Of a stretch of DNA of 64,000 nt, positions 1 to 8,359 are shown one piece after another. Positions within the stretch are counted from its first letter, which is position 1. Each line of letters opens with the position of its first letter. The DNA is from an uncultured Limosilactobacillus sp. GTDB lineage: Bacteria; Bacillota; Bacilli; Lactobacillales; Lactobacillaceae. The translations under genes were made by a program, and so were the position numbers. The stretch spans positions 62,001-126,000 of the forward strand of contig NZ_CAKPYE010000004.1 in assembly GCF_934202705.1 (NCBI RefSeq). The letters are read 5' to 3'. Below the pieces are notes generated by a model that saw nothing but the letters and a program-made list of their open reading frames with translations, was not told the origin of the DNA and did not search any database.

Positions 1-445
1 ACATCAGAAGTGAAGTAATAGTTAAAGCAATGGCCATCACTTTTTGGATCATTGCTGTTTCCCAACGTACCACAATCCGACTACCTGAATAGGCACCAAC
101 TACTGCGGCAATCACCATGGGAATTAAAGTAGTTAGTTCAACTGGGACGGCGGTTAAAAAGAAGAAAGATTCCGTCATTGTTGGGATCGCTTGAATAGCA
201 TTAAGGGTTCCGGGTAATTCTCGTTCGTCAGGGACATAATTTGTAAACCGGTAGAGAGTGGTAGTAGTACCAAAATTACCAATTCCTAACGTATCACCAA
301 AGTCGGTTACCAAACCTATTAGGAAACCAACTAAATTAAATTTCAGTGGACGGCTGTCTGAATCATGTCTAGCATGAACAATAATTTCAAATGCCAGCCA
401 GAGGATACAGACAAACACTAGTCCTAAAATAATTTTTAAGATCAT
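1..445 (-). CDS. Sulfite exporter TauE/SafE family permease, partial
   Basis: The gene reads leftward and runs off the window, so about 148 N-terminal residues are present. They begin with a membrane segment (MILKIILGLVFVCILWLAF) followed by the GD(T/S)LGIGNFGTTT region, typical of TauE/SafE anion exporters of the cytoplasmic membrane. The ATG at 445 follows a GAGGATAA ribosome binding site. The family exports sulfite or organosulfonates, but the substrate here is unknown. It diverges from pgi. Confidence 0.75.
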   Translation of the reverse strand, partial: MILKIILGLVFVCILWLAFEIIVHARHDSDSRPLKFNLVGFLIGLVTDFGDTLGIGNFGTTTTLYRFTNYVPDERELPGTLNAIQAIPTMTESFFFLTAVPVELTTLIPMVIAAVVGAYSGSRIVVRWETAMIQKVMAIALTITSLLM

Positions 446-636
446 CTTGTTATCCTCATATTTTAATTTTGTGCTTATCAGTATATCATGAACTACATTA
501 TTAAGAAACGTACGGTTACTAAAAGAAAAGGTTAATAATTGACATTTTTTGGTAGTTTATATTGAAAAGGGGTTCATAAACAGATATGATTTGAATTGTA
601 AGTTTAATATGTTTGATTAAGAAAGAGGTTAGACAA

Positions 637-1995
637 ATGGCGCATGTTTCATTTGATAGTAGTGCTTTAAAGAAGTTTGTTCACCCGAATGAACTGGGTG
701 AGATGCAAGCAATGGTCAATGCCGCAAATGATGAATTACGGCAAGGAACTGGTGCTGGTGCTGATTTTCGTGATTGGCTGCATTTACCAAGCGACTACGA
801 CCGAAAAGAATTTGAGCGGATTAAGAAGGCTGCTGCCAAGATTAAGGATGACTCTGATGTGTTAGTTGTGATCGGGATCGGTGGTTCCTACCTTGGTGCA
901 CGGATGGCGATCGACTTCTTGCACAACAGTTTTTATCAAGCTCAAGCAGCTGCTGATCGGAAGGCGCCATTAGTTCTTTTCGCCGGAAACTCGCTCAGCT
1001 CATCATACGTTTATGACATGATTCAATTAATCGGTGATCGTGACTTCTCAGTAAACGTGATTTCTAAATCAGGAACCACGACAGAACCATCAATTGCTTT
1101 CCGGATTTTTAAGCAAAAGCTCATTGATAAATACGGTGAAGCAGGTGCAAACGACCGGATCTACGCGACAACTGATCAAAAGCGCGGGGCACTAAAGAGT
1201 GAAGCAGACGACGCTGGTTGGGAAACTTTTGTCATTCCTGACGGTGTTGGTGGTCGTTACTCTGTTCTGAGTGCGGTTGGACTGTTGCCAATTGCAGCTT
1301 CTGGTGCGGACATTGACAAGTTGATGCAAGGGGCTGCGGATGCTGAACATACGTATGATGATCCTGACCTCACAAAGAATGAAGCATATCAATATGCTGC
1401 CTATCGGAACATCCTTTACCGGAAGGGCTACGAAACTGAATTGCTGGAAAACTATGAACCAAACATGACGATGCTGGCAGAATGGTGGAAGCAATTGGCT
1501 GGTGAATCTGAAGGTAAGGATCAAAAGGGAATTTATCCATCAAGCGCCAACTTTACGACTGATCTCCACTCGCTTGGCCAATACATTCAAGAAGGTCGGC
1601 GTTTCTTGATGGAGACGGTAGTTAAGTTAGATCAACCAAATCATGATATGACGATTCCAGAAGCCAAGAGCAACCTGGATGGTTTGGAATACTTGCAAGG
1701 TAAGAATATGGACTGGGTTAACACTAAGGCATACGAAGCGGTTGTTGCGGCTCATACAACAGGTGGTGTGCCAGTAATGACGGTTCACATTGACCAAGAA
1801 GACGAATACACACTTGGTTACTTGATTTACTTTTTTGAAGTTGCTATTGCAATTTCTGGTTACCTAAATGGTATTAATCCATTTAATCAGCCAGGTGTGG
1901 AAGCATACAAAACGAACATGTTTGGATTATTAGGCAAGCCCGGTTATGAAAAAATTGGCGATCAACTGCGTAAGGAAATGGCCGATAATCAATAA
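637..1995 (+). CDS. pgi: Glucose-6-phosphate isomerase
   Basis: Interconverts glucose 6-phosphate and fructose 6-phosphate in the cytoplasm. The 452-residue protein has the full family length and carries GIGGSYLGA, the SKSGTTTEP phosphosugar signature and the GGRYSVLSAVG block. An in-frame TTG exists at 613, but the ATG at 637 follows AGAGGT at good spacing and gives the usual MAHVSFD start. A terminator follows at once, so it appears monocistronic. The next genes encode a fructokinase and a glycerol facilitator, so the whole neighbourhood feeds sugar phosphates. Confidence 0.97.
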   Translation: MAHVSFDSSALKKFVHPNELGEMQAMVNAANDELRQGTGAGADFRDWLHLPSDYDRKEFERIKKAAAKIKDDSDVLVVIGIGGSYLGARMAIDFLHNSFYQAQAAADRKAPLVLFAGNSLSSSYVYDMIQLIGDRDFSVNVISKSGTTTEPSIAFRIFKQKLIDKYGEAGANDRIYATTDQKRGALKSEADDAGWETFVIPDGVGGRYSVLSAVGLLPIAASGADIDKLMQGAADAEHTYDDPDLTKNEAYQYAAYRNILYRKGYETELLENYEPNMTMLAEWWKQLAGESEGKDQKGIYPSSANFTTDLHSLGQYIQEGRRFLMETVVKLDQPNHDMTIPEAKSNLDGLEYLQGKNMDWVNTKAYEAVVAAHTTGGVPVMTVHIDQEDEYTLGYLIYFFEVAIAISGYLNGINPFNQPGVEAYKTNMFGLLGKPGYEKIGDQLRKEMADNQ

Positions 1996-2007
1996 TTTTT
2001 AGCTAAT

Positions 2008-2048
2008 AAAAGATCCACGACGAGTTTAATTAGTTGTGGATCTTTCTT
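2008..2048 (+). terminator. Rho-independent terminator after pgi
   Basis: AAAGATCCAC pairs with GTGGATCTTT across a 17-base loop, followed by a short T-rich stretch. Confidence 0.75.
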
Positions 2049-2057
2049 GTTAAACGC

Positions 2058-2106
2058 TTGCCAATTAGCAGGAAAACTGGGATAATATTTTTGAAAACGA
2101 TTTCAA
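2058..2106 (+). promoter_or_regulatory. Promoter with CcpA cre site for the fructokinase operon
   Basis: TTGCCA (2058-2063) and GATAAT (2081-2086) are separated by 17 bases. Just downstream, 2091-2106 reads TTGAAAACGATTTCAA, which fits the catabolite-responsive element consensus WTGNNARCGNWWWCAW at every position. A cre over the transcription start normally represses when preferred sugars are present. Confidence 0.85.
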
Positions 2107-2123
2107 AAATGAGGTGGATATTA

Positions 2124-2999
2124 ATGTTATTAGGGAGTATTGAAGGTGGCGGCACGAAATTTGTTTGTGCTGTCGGAAATGAGGATTATCGGATTCAGGA
2201 TATGACGGTTTTCCCAACAACAACGCCAGAAGAAACTTTGCAAAAAACGGTGGATTACTTTAAGAAATTCCCTGAGTTGCAATCATTATCAGTGGCGTCT
2301 TTCGGGCCAATCGAAATTCGGCGAAATTCGCCAAAGTATGGTTATATTACGGATACGCCCAAAAAGGGCTGGAGTAATACTGATGTAGTAGGAACTTTGC
2401 GAAAGGCGCTTAACATTCCAGTATTCTGGACAACTGATGTTAATGGTTCCGCATATGGTGAATATGTACTTTCCACACTTTTTAATCAACGATTAGAGTC
2501 TTTAGTTTATTACACAATTGGTACAGGAGTTGGTGCCGGTGCGGTTGTTAATGGTAAATTTATTGGGACAATGGGGCATCCTGAAATGGGCCACATTCGT
2601 TTGAAGCGTCATCCAGATGACTTAGAATTTAAAGGAATTTGTCCATTTCATGGTGATTGCTTAGAAGGCTTAGTTTCTGGACCAACATTTGAGGCTCGCC
2701 TTGGTAAGAGTGGACGGACGGTTCCACAAACCGATCATGTTTGGGATATCATGGCCTATTATGTAGCACAAGCGGCCTTAAATACTACTTTAATGATGCG
2801 CCCTGACAAGATTATCTTTGGTGGCGGAGTAACTAGCGAAGAATTTTTGAAGAAGGTGCGGGCTGAATTTGCTGAATTAATGAATGGGTACATTGACTGT
2901 GGCCCGCTTGAAGATTACATTACAATGCCACTGGCTAAGAATAATAGTTCGGCCACAATTGGTAATTTTGCACTAGCCCTAAAGAATTTAGAAAGTTAA
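2124..2999 (+). CDS. ROK-family fructokinase
   Basis: A 291-residue sugar kinase of the ROK family, close in architecture to the zinc-dependent fructokinases (ScrK/GmuE type) that make fructose 6-phosphate from fructose and ATP. The N-terminal phosphate loop is IEGGGTKFVCAVG, and GICPFHGDCLEGLVSGP is the ROK signature with zinc-ligand His and Cys residues. FGGGV follows near the C-terminus. An upstream in-frame start at 2034 would lie inside the terminator and before the promoter; the ATG at 2124 follows GAGGTGG. glpF begins 3 bases after its stop. Confidence 0.88.
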   Translation: MLLGSIEGGGTKFVCAVGNEDYRIQDMTVFPTTTPEETLQKTVDYFKKFPELQSLSVASFGPIEIRRNSPKYGYITDTPKKGWSNTDVVGTLRKALNIPVFWTTDVNGSAYGEYVLSTLFNQRLESLVYYTIGTGVGAGAVVNGKFIGTMGHPEMGHIRLKRHPDDLEFKGICPFHGDCLEGLVSGPTFEARLGKSGRTVPQTDHVWDIMAYYVAQAALNTTLMMRPDKIIFGGGVTSEEFLKKVRAEFAELMNGYIDCGPLEDYITMPLAKNNSSATIGNFALALKNLES

Positions 3000-3002
3000 T
3001 CG

Positions 3003-3725
3003 GTGTCAATAATGATATGGCATGGATTTGTTGGTGAATTAGTCGGCACGTTAATTTTAATCACAATTGGCTGTGGAGTTGGTGCCGGGTTAAATTTAAA
3101 CCGAACTTTTAGCAGTCAACAAAATGATTGGTTTTATGTGGCCTTTGCATGGGGATTGGCGGTCACAATGGGGGTATATGCAGCTGGTTCGTTAGGCTCG
3201 CTGGGGCATTTAAACCCAGCGGTCACCATCGCGTTTGCGGTTAATCATACTTTCCCATTGGCTCAAGTGGTTCCATACATTCTCGGGCAGCTAATTGGAG
3301 CTTTTTTAGGTGCGACTTTGGTAATTATTCAGTTTTGGGTCCATTTTAAAGTTACACCAGAAAAGACTCAAAACACGGTTGGGATATTTGCAACCGTCCC
3401 AGCGATTAAATCCGGATGGGCTAATTTACTGAGTGAAGTGATTGCAACCTTTATGTTTATGTTAGTTCTGATTAATTTAGGAAATTTCACGTTAGGCCTC
3501 AAGCCATTGATTGTTGGTCTTTCAATTTTTGCAATTGGTGCGGGACTTGGCACCACGACTGGTTTTGCATTAAATCCAGCGCGAGACTGGGGACCGCGAT
3601 TGGCCTATACAGTCTTACCAGTGCCAAATAAAACCAGTGGACAATGGTGGTATGCTTGGGTTCCAATGGTTGGTCCAATTTGTGGAGCTGTTTTAGCGAC
3701 GTTAGTTGAAGAGATAGTGAAATGA
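3003..3725 (+). CDS. glpF: Glycerol facilitator (aquaporin/MIP family)
   Basis: A 240-residue channel for passive entry of glycerol and small solutes. Both pore motifs are present: HLNPAVTIAF and LNPARDWGPRL. The Asp after NPAR is characteristic of glycerol facilitators rather than water-only aquaporins. Six hydrophobic segments can be traced. The start is uncertain: GTG at 3003 has an AGAAAG-like site 7 bases upstream, and an ATG lies in frame at 3012. Cotranscribed with the cre-controlled kinase, so probably under catabolite repression. Confidence 0.9.
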   Translation: MSIMIWHGFVGELVGTLILITIGCGVGAGLNLNRTFSSQQNDWFYVAFAWGLAVTMGVYAAGSLGSLGHLNPAVTIAFAVNHTFPLAQVVPYILGQLIGAFLGATLVIIQFWVHFKVTPEKTQNTVGIFATVPAIKSGWANLLSEVIATFMFMLVLINLGNFTLGLKPLIVGLSIFAIGAGLGTTTGFALNPARDWGPRLAYTVLPVPNKTSGQWWYAWVPMVGPICGAVLATLVEEIVK

Positions 3726-3922
3726 ATCGAAATTTGAAACATGTGATTGAACGGGTTAGGTCGCGATTAGTTGTGTGGTGCGTTTTAGCAGTTGTTTTAG
3801 AAATAATCACGATTACCGCGCCGTTACCATTTGTACAAATTATTGCGTGGTTGGCGACCGCTTATTGTGCAGTGTTGTTGGTAATTCTGCTCGTTCTGAT
3901 GATTATGCAATGGCACCAATAA
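3722..3922 (+). CDS. Small membrane protein, unknown function
   Basis: A 66-residue protein with a basic N-terminus (MNRNLKHVIERVRSR) and two hydrophobic segments, giving an N-in hairpin. Its ATG overlaps the glpF stop (ATGA at 3722-3725), so translation is probably coupled. I do not recognise a family. Confidence 0.7.
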   Translation: MNRNLKHVIERVRSRLVVWCVLAVVLEIITITAPLPFVQIIAWLATAYCAVLLVILLVLMIMQWHQ

Positions 3923-3931
3923 CTAATATTT

Positions 3932-3981
3932 AAAGGGATCATAATGGGGGGATATTATTACTTCCATTATGGTCCCCTTTA
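3932..3981. terminator. Bidirectional terminator between convergent genes
   Basis: AAAGGGATCATAATGG pairs with CCATTATGGTCCCCTTT. It ends the fructokinase operon and lies just after the stop of the leftward metalloprotease gene. Confidence 0.8.
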
Positions 3982-3984
3982 ATT

Positions 3985-4692
3985 TCAATGTGTTTGTTTA
4001 GGCTTAGTCGGCTTTTGGGAATAAATTCTTTTGACTGCTTGAATATCGGTTGGCTGAATAGTAAAGAATGATCCAGACGGCTGCATAACCGACTGGCTAT
4101 TATTGTGACTTAGACCAATGGCATGACCTAGTTCGTGTTCGGCCGTGTTGACAATTCGTTCATGGTTATAACCATATTCAGGATTCAATAGGTAGGCTTT
4201 ATTAAGATAAATATGCCCATCGGTAAAGTAGCCAGAAACTGTATTTTGGTTCATTTCAGCTAGTCCTGCAGCTTGGTCGTTACTATTATTAGCTGAGGTG
4301 GCTACCAAATCCGCCTGCTTCCGATCGTGAACAATCTTAAACTTAAAGGAACCGGTATTATTCCAGGCATTAACAGCATCGATCATCGCCTGTTGGAGTG
4401 TTTGATTACCCATCTTAATGTAAATAGTTGCGGAGCGACTGGTCCAACGACCATTAATTTGATCGGTCTGACTATTGACGGTTGACTCTCGATGAGCAGT
4501 TTTTTGGTTGGTAGTTTTCTGACTACCTTTACCATTTAATTCATTACTCAGTTCCTGAACGGAAGCCTTTAAATAGGTAATACCATTATTGGTCTGCCGT
4601 TGAAATTGCTGATTATCGTTGTAAAGCCACATGATTCCACCAAAGGCGGTAAGGTAAAGAATTAGAGTGACGAGTATGTTATGAAATCTAAT
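3985..4692 (-). CDS. Matrixin-like zinc metalloprotease, membrane anchored
   Basis: The catalytic motif HELGHAIGLSH (HExxHxxGxxH) is followed by a Met-turn, SVMQPSG, which defines a metzincin of the matrixin-like group common in lactobacilli. The first ATG (4632) would leave out a perfect signal-anchor. Reading the same frame upstream adds HNILVTLILYLTAFGGI, preceded by an ATT codon at 4690-4692 with AGGATGTGA 3 bases before it. No ATG, GTG or TTG lies in frame upstream. I infer an ATT start, giving 235 residues; the ATG at 4632 remains the conservative alternative. Likely surface-exposed. Confidence 0.75.
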   Translation of the reverse strand: MRFHNILVTLILYLTAFGGIMWLYNDNQQFQRQTNNGITYLKASVQELSNELNGKGSQKTTNQKTAHRESTVNSQTDQINGRWTSRSATIYIKMGNQTLQQAMIDAVNAWNNTGSFKFKIVHDRKQADLVATSANNSNDQAAGLAEMNQNTVSGYFTDGHIYLNKAYLLNPEYGYNHERIVNTAEHELGHAIGLSHNNSQSVMQPSGSFFTIQPTDIQAVKRIYSQKPTKPKQTH

Positions 4693-4721
4693 AGGATCAC
4701 ATCCTAACGAATAGTGTGTTA

Positions 4722-4747
4722 ATAAAAATACCCCACGCAGAGTGGGG
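4722..4747 (-). terminator. Terminator of the aldo/keto reductase gene
   Basis: On the minus strand, CCCCAC-TCTGC-GTGGGG is followed by TATTTTTATT. Confidence 0.85.
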
Positions 4748-4785
4748 CGTCAATCTTTCCTATGAGGTTTAAGAATTACTTATTT

Positions 4786-5637
4786 CTAGTGAGGATACTG
4801 TTGATTGAATTCGTAGACCAGTTCGGGTTCTTGACTGATCCGGACATTTTTATTGAGTGAATTCATTTGAGCCACATCTTGCTCACTCAACGCGAAATCA
4901 TAAATATCAGCATTTTCCTTGATCCGACTAGCATGAGCAGATTTTGGAATAAATGAAAGGCCATTCTGCAGATGCCAGCGCAAGATGATTTGGGCAGGGG
5001 TCTTACCATACTTCTGTGCGAGCCCTTGAATAATTGGTTCTTCAAAGATCCGCCCACGACCAAGTGGTGCCCATGCTTGAGTCACGATATGATGTTGGTT
5101 ATTAAAGTCAACCATGGGTTTTTCAGAGAGCCATGGGTGACATTCAAGCTGATCAACCACCGGCATTTCAGTTTCTTGTGTGGCGAGATATTGGAGATGG
5201 ATCATCCCATAATTGCTGACTCCGATTGATTTAGTTAAACCGGCTTTTTTCATATCTTCAAAGGCCTGCCAGGTTTCAAAGAAGGGTCCATTAATTGGCC
5301 AGTGAACTAGCAGGAGGTTGACGTAATCCAGTTGTAATTTTTTTAAGGAGTCTTTAACCGAATCAATTGCACTTTGATAGCCCTGATTGCTTTCGGCAAC
5401 CTTGGTGGTAATAAAATAATCATCTCGGTCGGCGTTTAATGATTTCAGAGCAGTACCGAGGTTGGCTTCATTACCATACATTTGGGCTGTATCAAAAAGG
5501 CGGTAACCATCTTCATATGCGCTTTGAATGGTTTGAGTAAAAGTGGTTGGGTCAGTTAGTTTATAAACACCAAACCCTTGTTGCGGCATCTTCTGTCCGT
5601 CGGCAAGAGTCAACCAATTGTCTTGAATTGTTGTCAT
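4786..5637 (-). CDS. Aldo/keto reductase
   Basis: A 283-residue NADPH-dependent carbonyl reductase, of the 2,5-diketo-D-gluconate reductase-like group by length and by motifs. The catalytic Asp and Tyr lie in FDTAQMYGNE, the Lys in FITTKV and the His in LLLVHWP; IPKSAHASRI near the C-terminus binds the NADPH phosphate. The ATG follows AGAAGGAATGACC. Monocistronic, with a terminator downstream. The physiological substrate cannot be told from sequence. Confidence 0.92.
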   Translation of the reverse strand: MTTIQDNWLTLADGQKMPQQGFGVYKLTDPTTFTQTIQSAYEDGYRLFDTAQMYGNEANLGTALKSLNADRDDYFITTKVAESNQGYQSAIDSVKDSLKKLQLDYVNLLLVHWPINGPFFETWQAFEDMKKAGLTKSIGVSNYGMIHLQYLATQETEMPVVDQLECHPWLSEKPMVDFNNQHHIVTQAWAPLGRGRIFEEPIIQGLAQKYGKTPAQIILRWHLQNGLSFIPKSAHASRIKENADIYDFALSEQDVAQMNSLNKNVRISQEPELVYEFNQQYPH

Positions 5638-5725
5638 TGGTCATTCCTTCTTTCTGGGATTAATTTTACCATTTTAAAAGAGTAAAGAAAAAGCCCTCAA
5701 CTAAGTCTGACACCTAATTGAAAGC

Positions 5726-5748
5726 ATAAAAAATCACCCGCACGGGGA
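5726..5748 (-). repeat. attL core, duplicate of the tRNA-Glu 3' end
   Basis: Identical over 23 bp to 16650-16672. It starts ATAAAAAATCACCCG and ends CACGGGGA, which is the complement of the tRNA 3' end (T-arm and acceptor strand) and 8 bases beyond it. Confidence 0.92.
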
Positions 5749-5782
5749 CAACAACCCCTTGATATATCAACGTTTATAGCCG

Positions 5783-5805
5783 TTTTGGTAGCAGTTTGGT
5801 AGCAG
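5783..5805 (+). repeat. Candidate integrase arm-type sites, left end
   Basis: Two direct GGTAGCAG units 11 bases apart; the 23-bp block is identical to 16535-16557 and abuts the integrase stop codon. Paired direct repeats flanking the core are usual for arm-type binding of tyrosine integrases. Confidence 0.65.
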
Positions 5806-6897
5806 TTAAACCAACTCCGCCAATTTATCGATAATGACATTATCATTTTTGGCTTTGTATTCATCAATTAGATATGAATAAGTGTTAAGTGTAACAGTAA
5901 TATTTGAGTGCCCTAGTCGTTTGCTGATGGCGTAAATATCTACACCCTTACCGAGTAGGTAGGCAACATGAACATGGCGCAATGAGTGAAAATGAAACCC
6001 TTGTTTTTGGATGCCAACATCATTCATAATAGACCGTAGACACTTATTTAATGCGTTACTGGTAGGGATGGTACCTAAACCATTTTGGAATACCATGACG
6101 CTGTTATTGGCTTTTAAGTCTGATAACCATTTCAGCAATTGACGATTAACCTTGATGGTTCGGTTGCTAGATGTGGTTTTGGTAGGCTTAAAAGCCTTTT
6201 TCTTTTCGTCCCATGATTTATTGATAGTAATAGTACCATGCAAGTAATCAATATCTTTCCACGTCAGAGCTTGAATTTCTGCTTTTCGCATTCCCGTGAA
6301 AATTGCCGTTAAGATCATGTATCGGCTGGTGTTAAGGCGGTTTAAATGACTGCTAACCGCATTTTTAAGGGTTGCTAGTTCCGCATTAGTCAGATACTCA
6401 ACCTTCAGCTTTTTGTTGCGGTTATAGGTAACAACCACGTTATGCGTAAAGTCTTTAGTAATAATATCATCATCAATCGCATAACTAACGGCTGACCGTA
6501 CCGCACCATTTAACTTGCTAACGGTTTTATAAGCATGATTAGCACCATACCAATTTATAAATGCTTGGTAGTCGGAACGCTTAACATCCGCCAACCGTGT
6601 ATCTTTAAAGTAATCAGTTAAAACATTCCGCATAATGCGGTACTGGTTTCTAGCGGATGTACTGGTTGCCTTTTGCTTTTTGTAAAGGTCATACCAGCGT
6701 TTAAAGTAATCAGCTAGGGAAATATCTTTTAACTCTTTATTGAGTTGATTTAGTTTCTTTTCCAGATCAAAACCAGCTTGTTTGGCTTCTCGTTTGAGTT
6801 TGAAAAGCCCCGCACTTTTGACGTGACGCTTACCGTGCTTGTCGTAGTAGGTAGCGTAACCGTAATATCCTTTACTAACTTTCTTTGTATAACTCAT
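5806..6897 (-). CDS. int: Tyrosine-type site-specific integrase
   Basis: A 363-residue phage integrase. The N-terminal part (GYYGYATYYDKHGKRHVK) is an arm-binding AP2-like domain, followed by a SAM-like core-binding domain and the catalytic domain. Catalytic residues visible are Arg in FTGMRKAEIQAL, HxxR in HSLRHVHVAYLL, His in LGHSNITVTLNTYSYL and Tyr in the same block. It sits 57 bases from attL and reads toward it. It should integrate the element into, and with an excisionase remove it from, the tRNA-Glu 3' end. Confidence 0.95.
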   Translation of the reverse strand: MSYTKKVSKGYYGYATYYDKHGKRHVKSAGLFKLKREAKQAGFDLEKKLNQLNKELKDISLADYFKRWYDLYKKQKATSTSARNQYRIMRNVLTDYFKDTRLADVKRSDYQAFINWYGANHAYKTVSKLNGAVRSAVSYAIDDDIITKDFTHNVVVTYNRNKKLKVEYLTNAELATLKNAVSSHLNRLNTSRYMILTAIFTGMRKAEIQALTWKDIDYLHGTITINKSWDEKKKAFKPTKTTSSNRTIKVNRQLLKWLSDLKANNSVMVFQNGLGTIPTSNALNKCLRSIMNDVGIQKQGFHFHSLRHVHVAYLLGKGVDIYAISKRLGHSNITVTLNTYSYLIDEYKAKNDNVIIDKLAELV

Positions 6898-6921
6898 TTT
6901 CTATCATTCCTTTTTTCGCAC

Positions 6922-6953
6922 AGCTAACCAGCGCAGTGTTATGTGTTTGAATG
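6922..6953 (+). repeat. 32-bp dispersed repeat, copy 1
   Basis: Begins AGCTAACCAGCGCAGTG and matches 10213-10244 at 31 of 32 positions. It lies 25 bases upstream of the integrase start codon. Confidence 0.85.
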
Positions 6954-6958
6954 ATATG

Positions 6959-6974
6959 GGGTCAGAATTGACCC
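6959..6974. promoter_or_regulatory. Palindromic candidate operator upstream of int
   Basis: GGGTCA-GAAT-TGACCC is a perfect 6-bp-arm palindrome in the int upstream region. The regulator is unknown. Confidence 0.45.
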
Positions 6975-7056
6975 GTGAGAGCTTTTAAAAGAATAGATGG
7001 GCAATTAATCAAAACATGGTTAAAACGTCATAGAAAGTAAAATAACAAGTAAATGG

Positions 7057-7497
7057 TTATTGACCGTTATTCATAAGATTTTGGGATTGAATTTCACCAG
7101 AGGATTTCATGGTATCAGGAACGGAATTTAACGCTTGTTGTTGTGACATTCCGCTATGATCCATTAGGTATGCTGCTGGTGACTCACCGTAGCGGTTAAC
7201 AAAGTCACTTAAATCACTAGCAGGCGGTAATTGACCGTTATTTTGTGACGCTTGCTGTTGCCCGTTGCTTGCTTGTGTTTGTTGTTGTTGGTTCTGCTGA
7301 CTAGACGCACTTACAGCGGATGAACTACTGCTAGAACTAGCCTTTTTCTTGGAGCGCTTAGCTTTCTTATGGTGCTTAACCACCTTTGAGCTAGACACTT
7401 TACTGCTTGAACTTGCTTTCTTGGTGGAGTTGCTACCGCAAGCCGTCAAAGACAGGCCAGCAAGGGCAACGGCGCATATTAAACTAATCTTTTTCAT
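7057..7497 (-). CDS. Element-encoded lipoprotein, candidate superinfection-exclusion factor
   Basis: A 146-residue lipoprotein. The signal peptide MKKISLICAVALAGLSLTAC ends in an LTAC lipobox, followed by a long Ser/Lys and Gln-rich linker and a C-terminal region SDFVNRYGESPAAYLMDHSG. The ORF is open from 7521, but the ATG at 7497 overlaps the end of the upstream 38-residue gene, suggesting coupled translation. Its place between integrase and repressor is the lysogenic-conversion slot, where Ltp-type exclusion lipoproteins often sit. The exclusion role is inferred from location and lipoprotein nature only. Confidence 0.7.
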   Translation of the reverse strand: MKKISLICAVALAGLSLTACGSNSTKKASSSSKVSSSKVVKHHKKAKRSKKKASSSSSSSAVSASSQQNQQQQTQASNGQQQASQNNGQLPPASDLSDFVNRYGESPAAYLMDHSGMSQQQALNSVPDTMKSSGEIQSQNLMNNGQ

Positions 7498-7600
7498 TGG
7501 CTTCACGCTTTTCTTGAACATAGAGGACTAGACGCAAAATCAAATTCAAACCAGCTAGAAAGATTAGCAATCTTTCTAAACCTAAACCATCTTTTTTCAT
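7484..7600 (-). CDS. 38-residue single-pass membrane protein
   Basis: MKKDGLGLERLL is followed by a hydrophobic segment (IFLAGLNLILRLVLYV) and a charged tail ending KREANEKD. GGGAGG lies 7 bases before the ATG. It overlaps the lipoprotein start by 14 bases, so the two form a small coupled unit transcribed leftward with the lysogeny genes. No family recognised. Confidence 0.7.
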   Translation of the reverse strand: MKKDGLGLERLLIFLAGLNLILRLVLYVQEKREANEKD

Positions 7601-7654
7601 AATTGAAACCTCCCAATAGCTTTTAACGTCAATCACGTTTGGACGTAGGGAATG

Positions 7655-8290
7655 CTACTTTTCACTAGATTTATAGCCTTTATCATCCGTTTTGGACTGG
7701 TTTGATGGTTTTTCAAAAAACAAATTACCTACTTCGCTATTAAGAACCACTTCAAAAATACTTTTGATTGATTTATTAAATGTTTTTAAACTCTTAACCC
7801 TTTCAGAGCCATTTTTGATTTTGTCTGATATTAACGGCAAGGCTAGGAATTGAAGCAATTCGCAAATACTAAGTAAATATTGTTTATAAATGGGCGATTT
7901 ACGAAGTTCGTTATCTTCAACAAGCGCAATTATTAATGTTTTTAAAGTAACTATGGAGTCTGAAATTTTTTCTTGTTCTGATTTTGTTAAATTACTAAGT
8001 TCACCATCTACATTTTCAAAAAGTGCATAGTCATGGGCTATTTGTTCAAAACTATCATTTGCACCAATTAAATATGGGCTTATGGATTTTCCTTGAATGT
8101 AGCCAACAGGAACATCAAAAAATTTGGCGAGATTAACCCACGTTTCTAATGATGGTGTTCTTTCGTTGCGTTCATATTTAATCAAAGATGAAGCTGATAA
8201 TTTAACCCCTCTTTCTTTTAGGGCTTGACTTAAACCTTGCAAAGTTAAGCCCTTATTTTGGCGTAATTGTCTAATTCTATTGTTAATCAT
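7655..8290 (-). CDS. CI/Stl-like repressor, XRE family
   Basis: Residues 1-66 form an XRE helix-turn-helix (IRQLRQNKGLTLQGLSQAL ... SSLIKYERNERTPSLETW). The remaining ~145 residues are not a LexA/S24 peptidase, since no ASG or catalytic Ser-Lys arrangement is seen. Induction may therefore depend on a protein partner rather than RecA-stimulated cleavage. It is transcribed away from the cro-like gene across three TACAC-N4-GTGTA operators. 211 residues. Confidence 0.85.
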   Translation of the reverse strand: MINNRIRQLRQNKGLTLQGLSQALKERGVKLSASSLIKYERNERTPSLETWVNLAKFFDVPVGYIQGKSISPYLIGANDSFEQIAHDYALFENVDGELSNLTKSEQEKISDSIVTLKTLIIALVEDNELRKSPIYKQYLLSICELLQFLALPLISDKIKNGSERVKSLKTFNKSIKSIFEVVLNSEVGNLFFEKPSNQSKTDDKGYKSSEK

Positions 8291-8336
8291 TTTGTTTTAC
8301 CTCATAAAAAATAATATCACAATTTGCAAGAAAATA

Positions 8337-8350
8337 TACACCAGAGTGTA
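8337..8350. promoter_or_regulatory. Repressor operator O1
   Basis: TACACCAGAGTGTA, a palindrome of the form TACAC-N4-GTGTA in the divergent intergenic region. Confidence 0.75.
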
Positions 8351-8359
8351 AAAAAGTTA

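Noticed and set aside
539..567. pgi promoter from TTGACA at 539
   Set aside because: The best -10 candidate (TATATT) is only 13 bases away; no good match at 16-18 bases, so not annotated.
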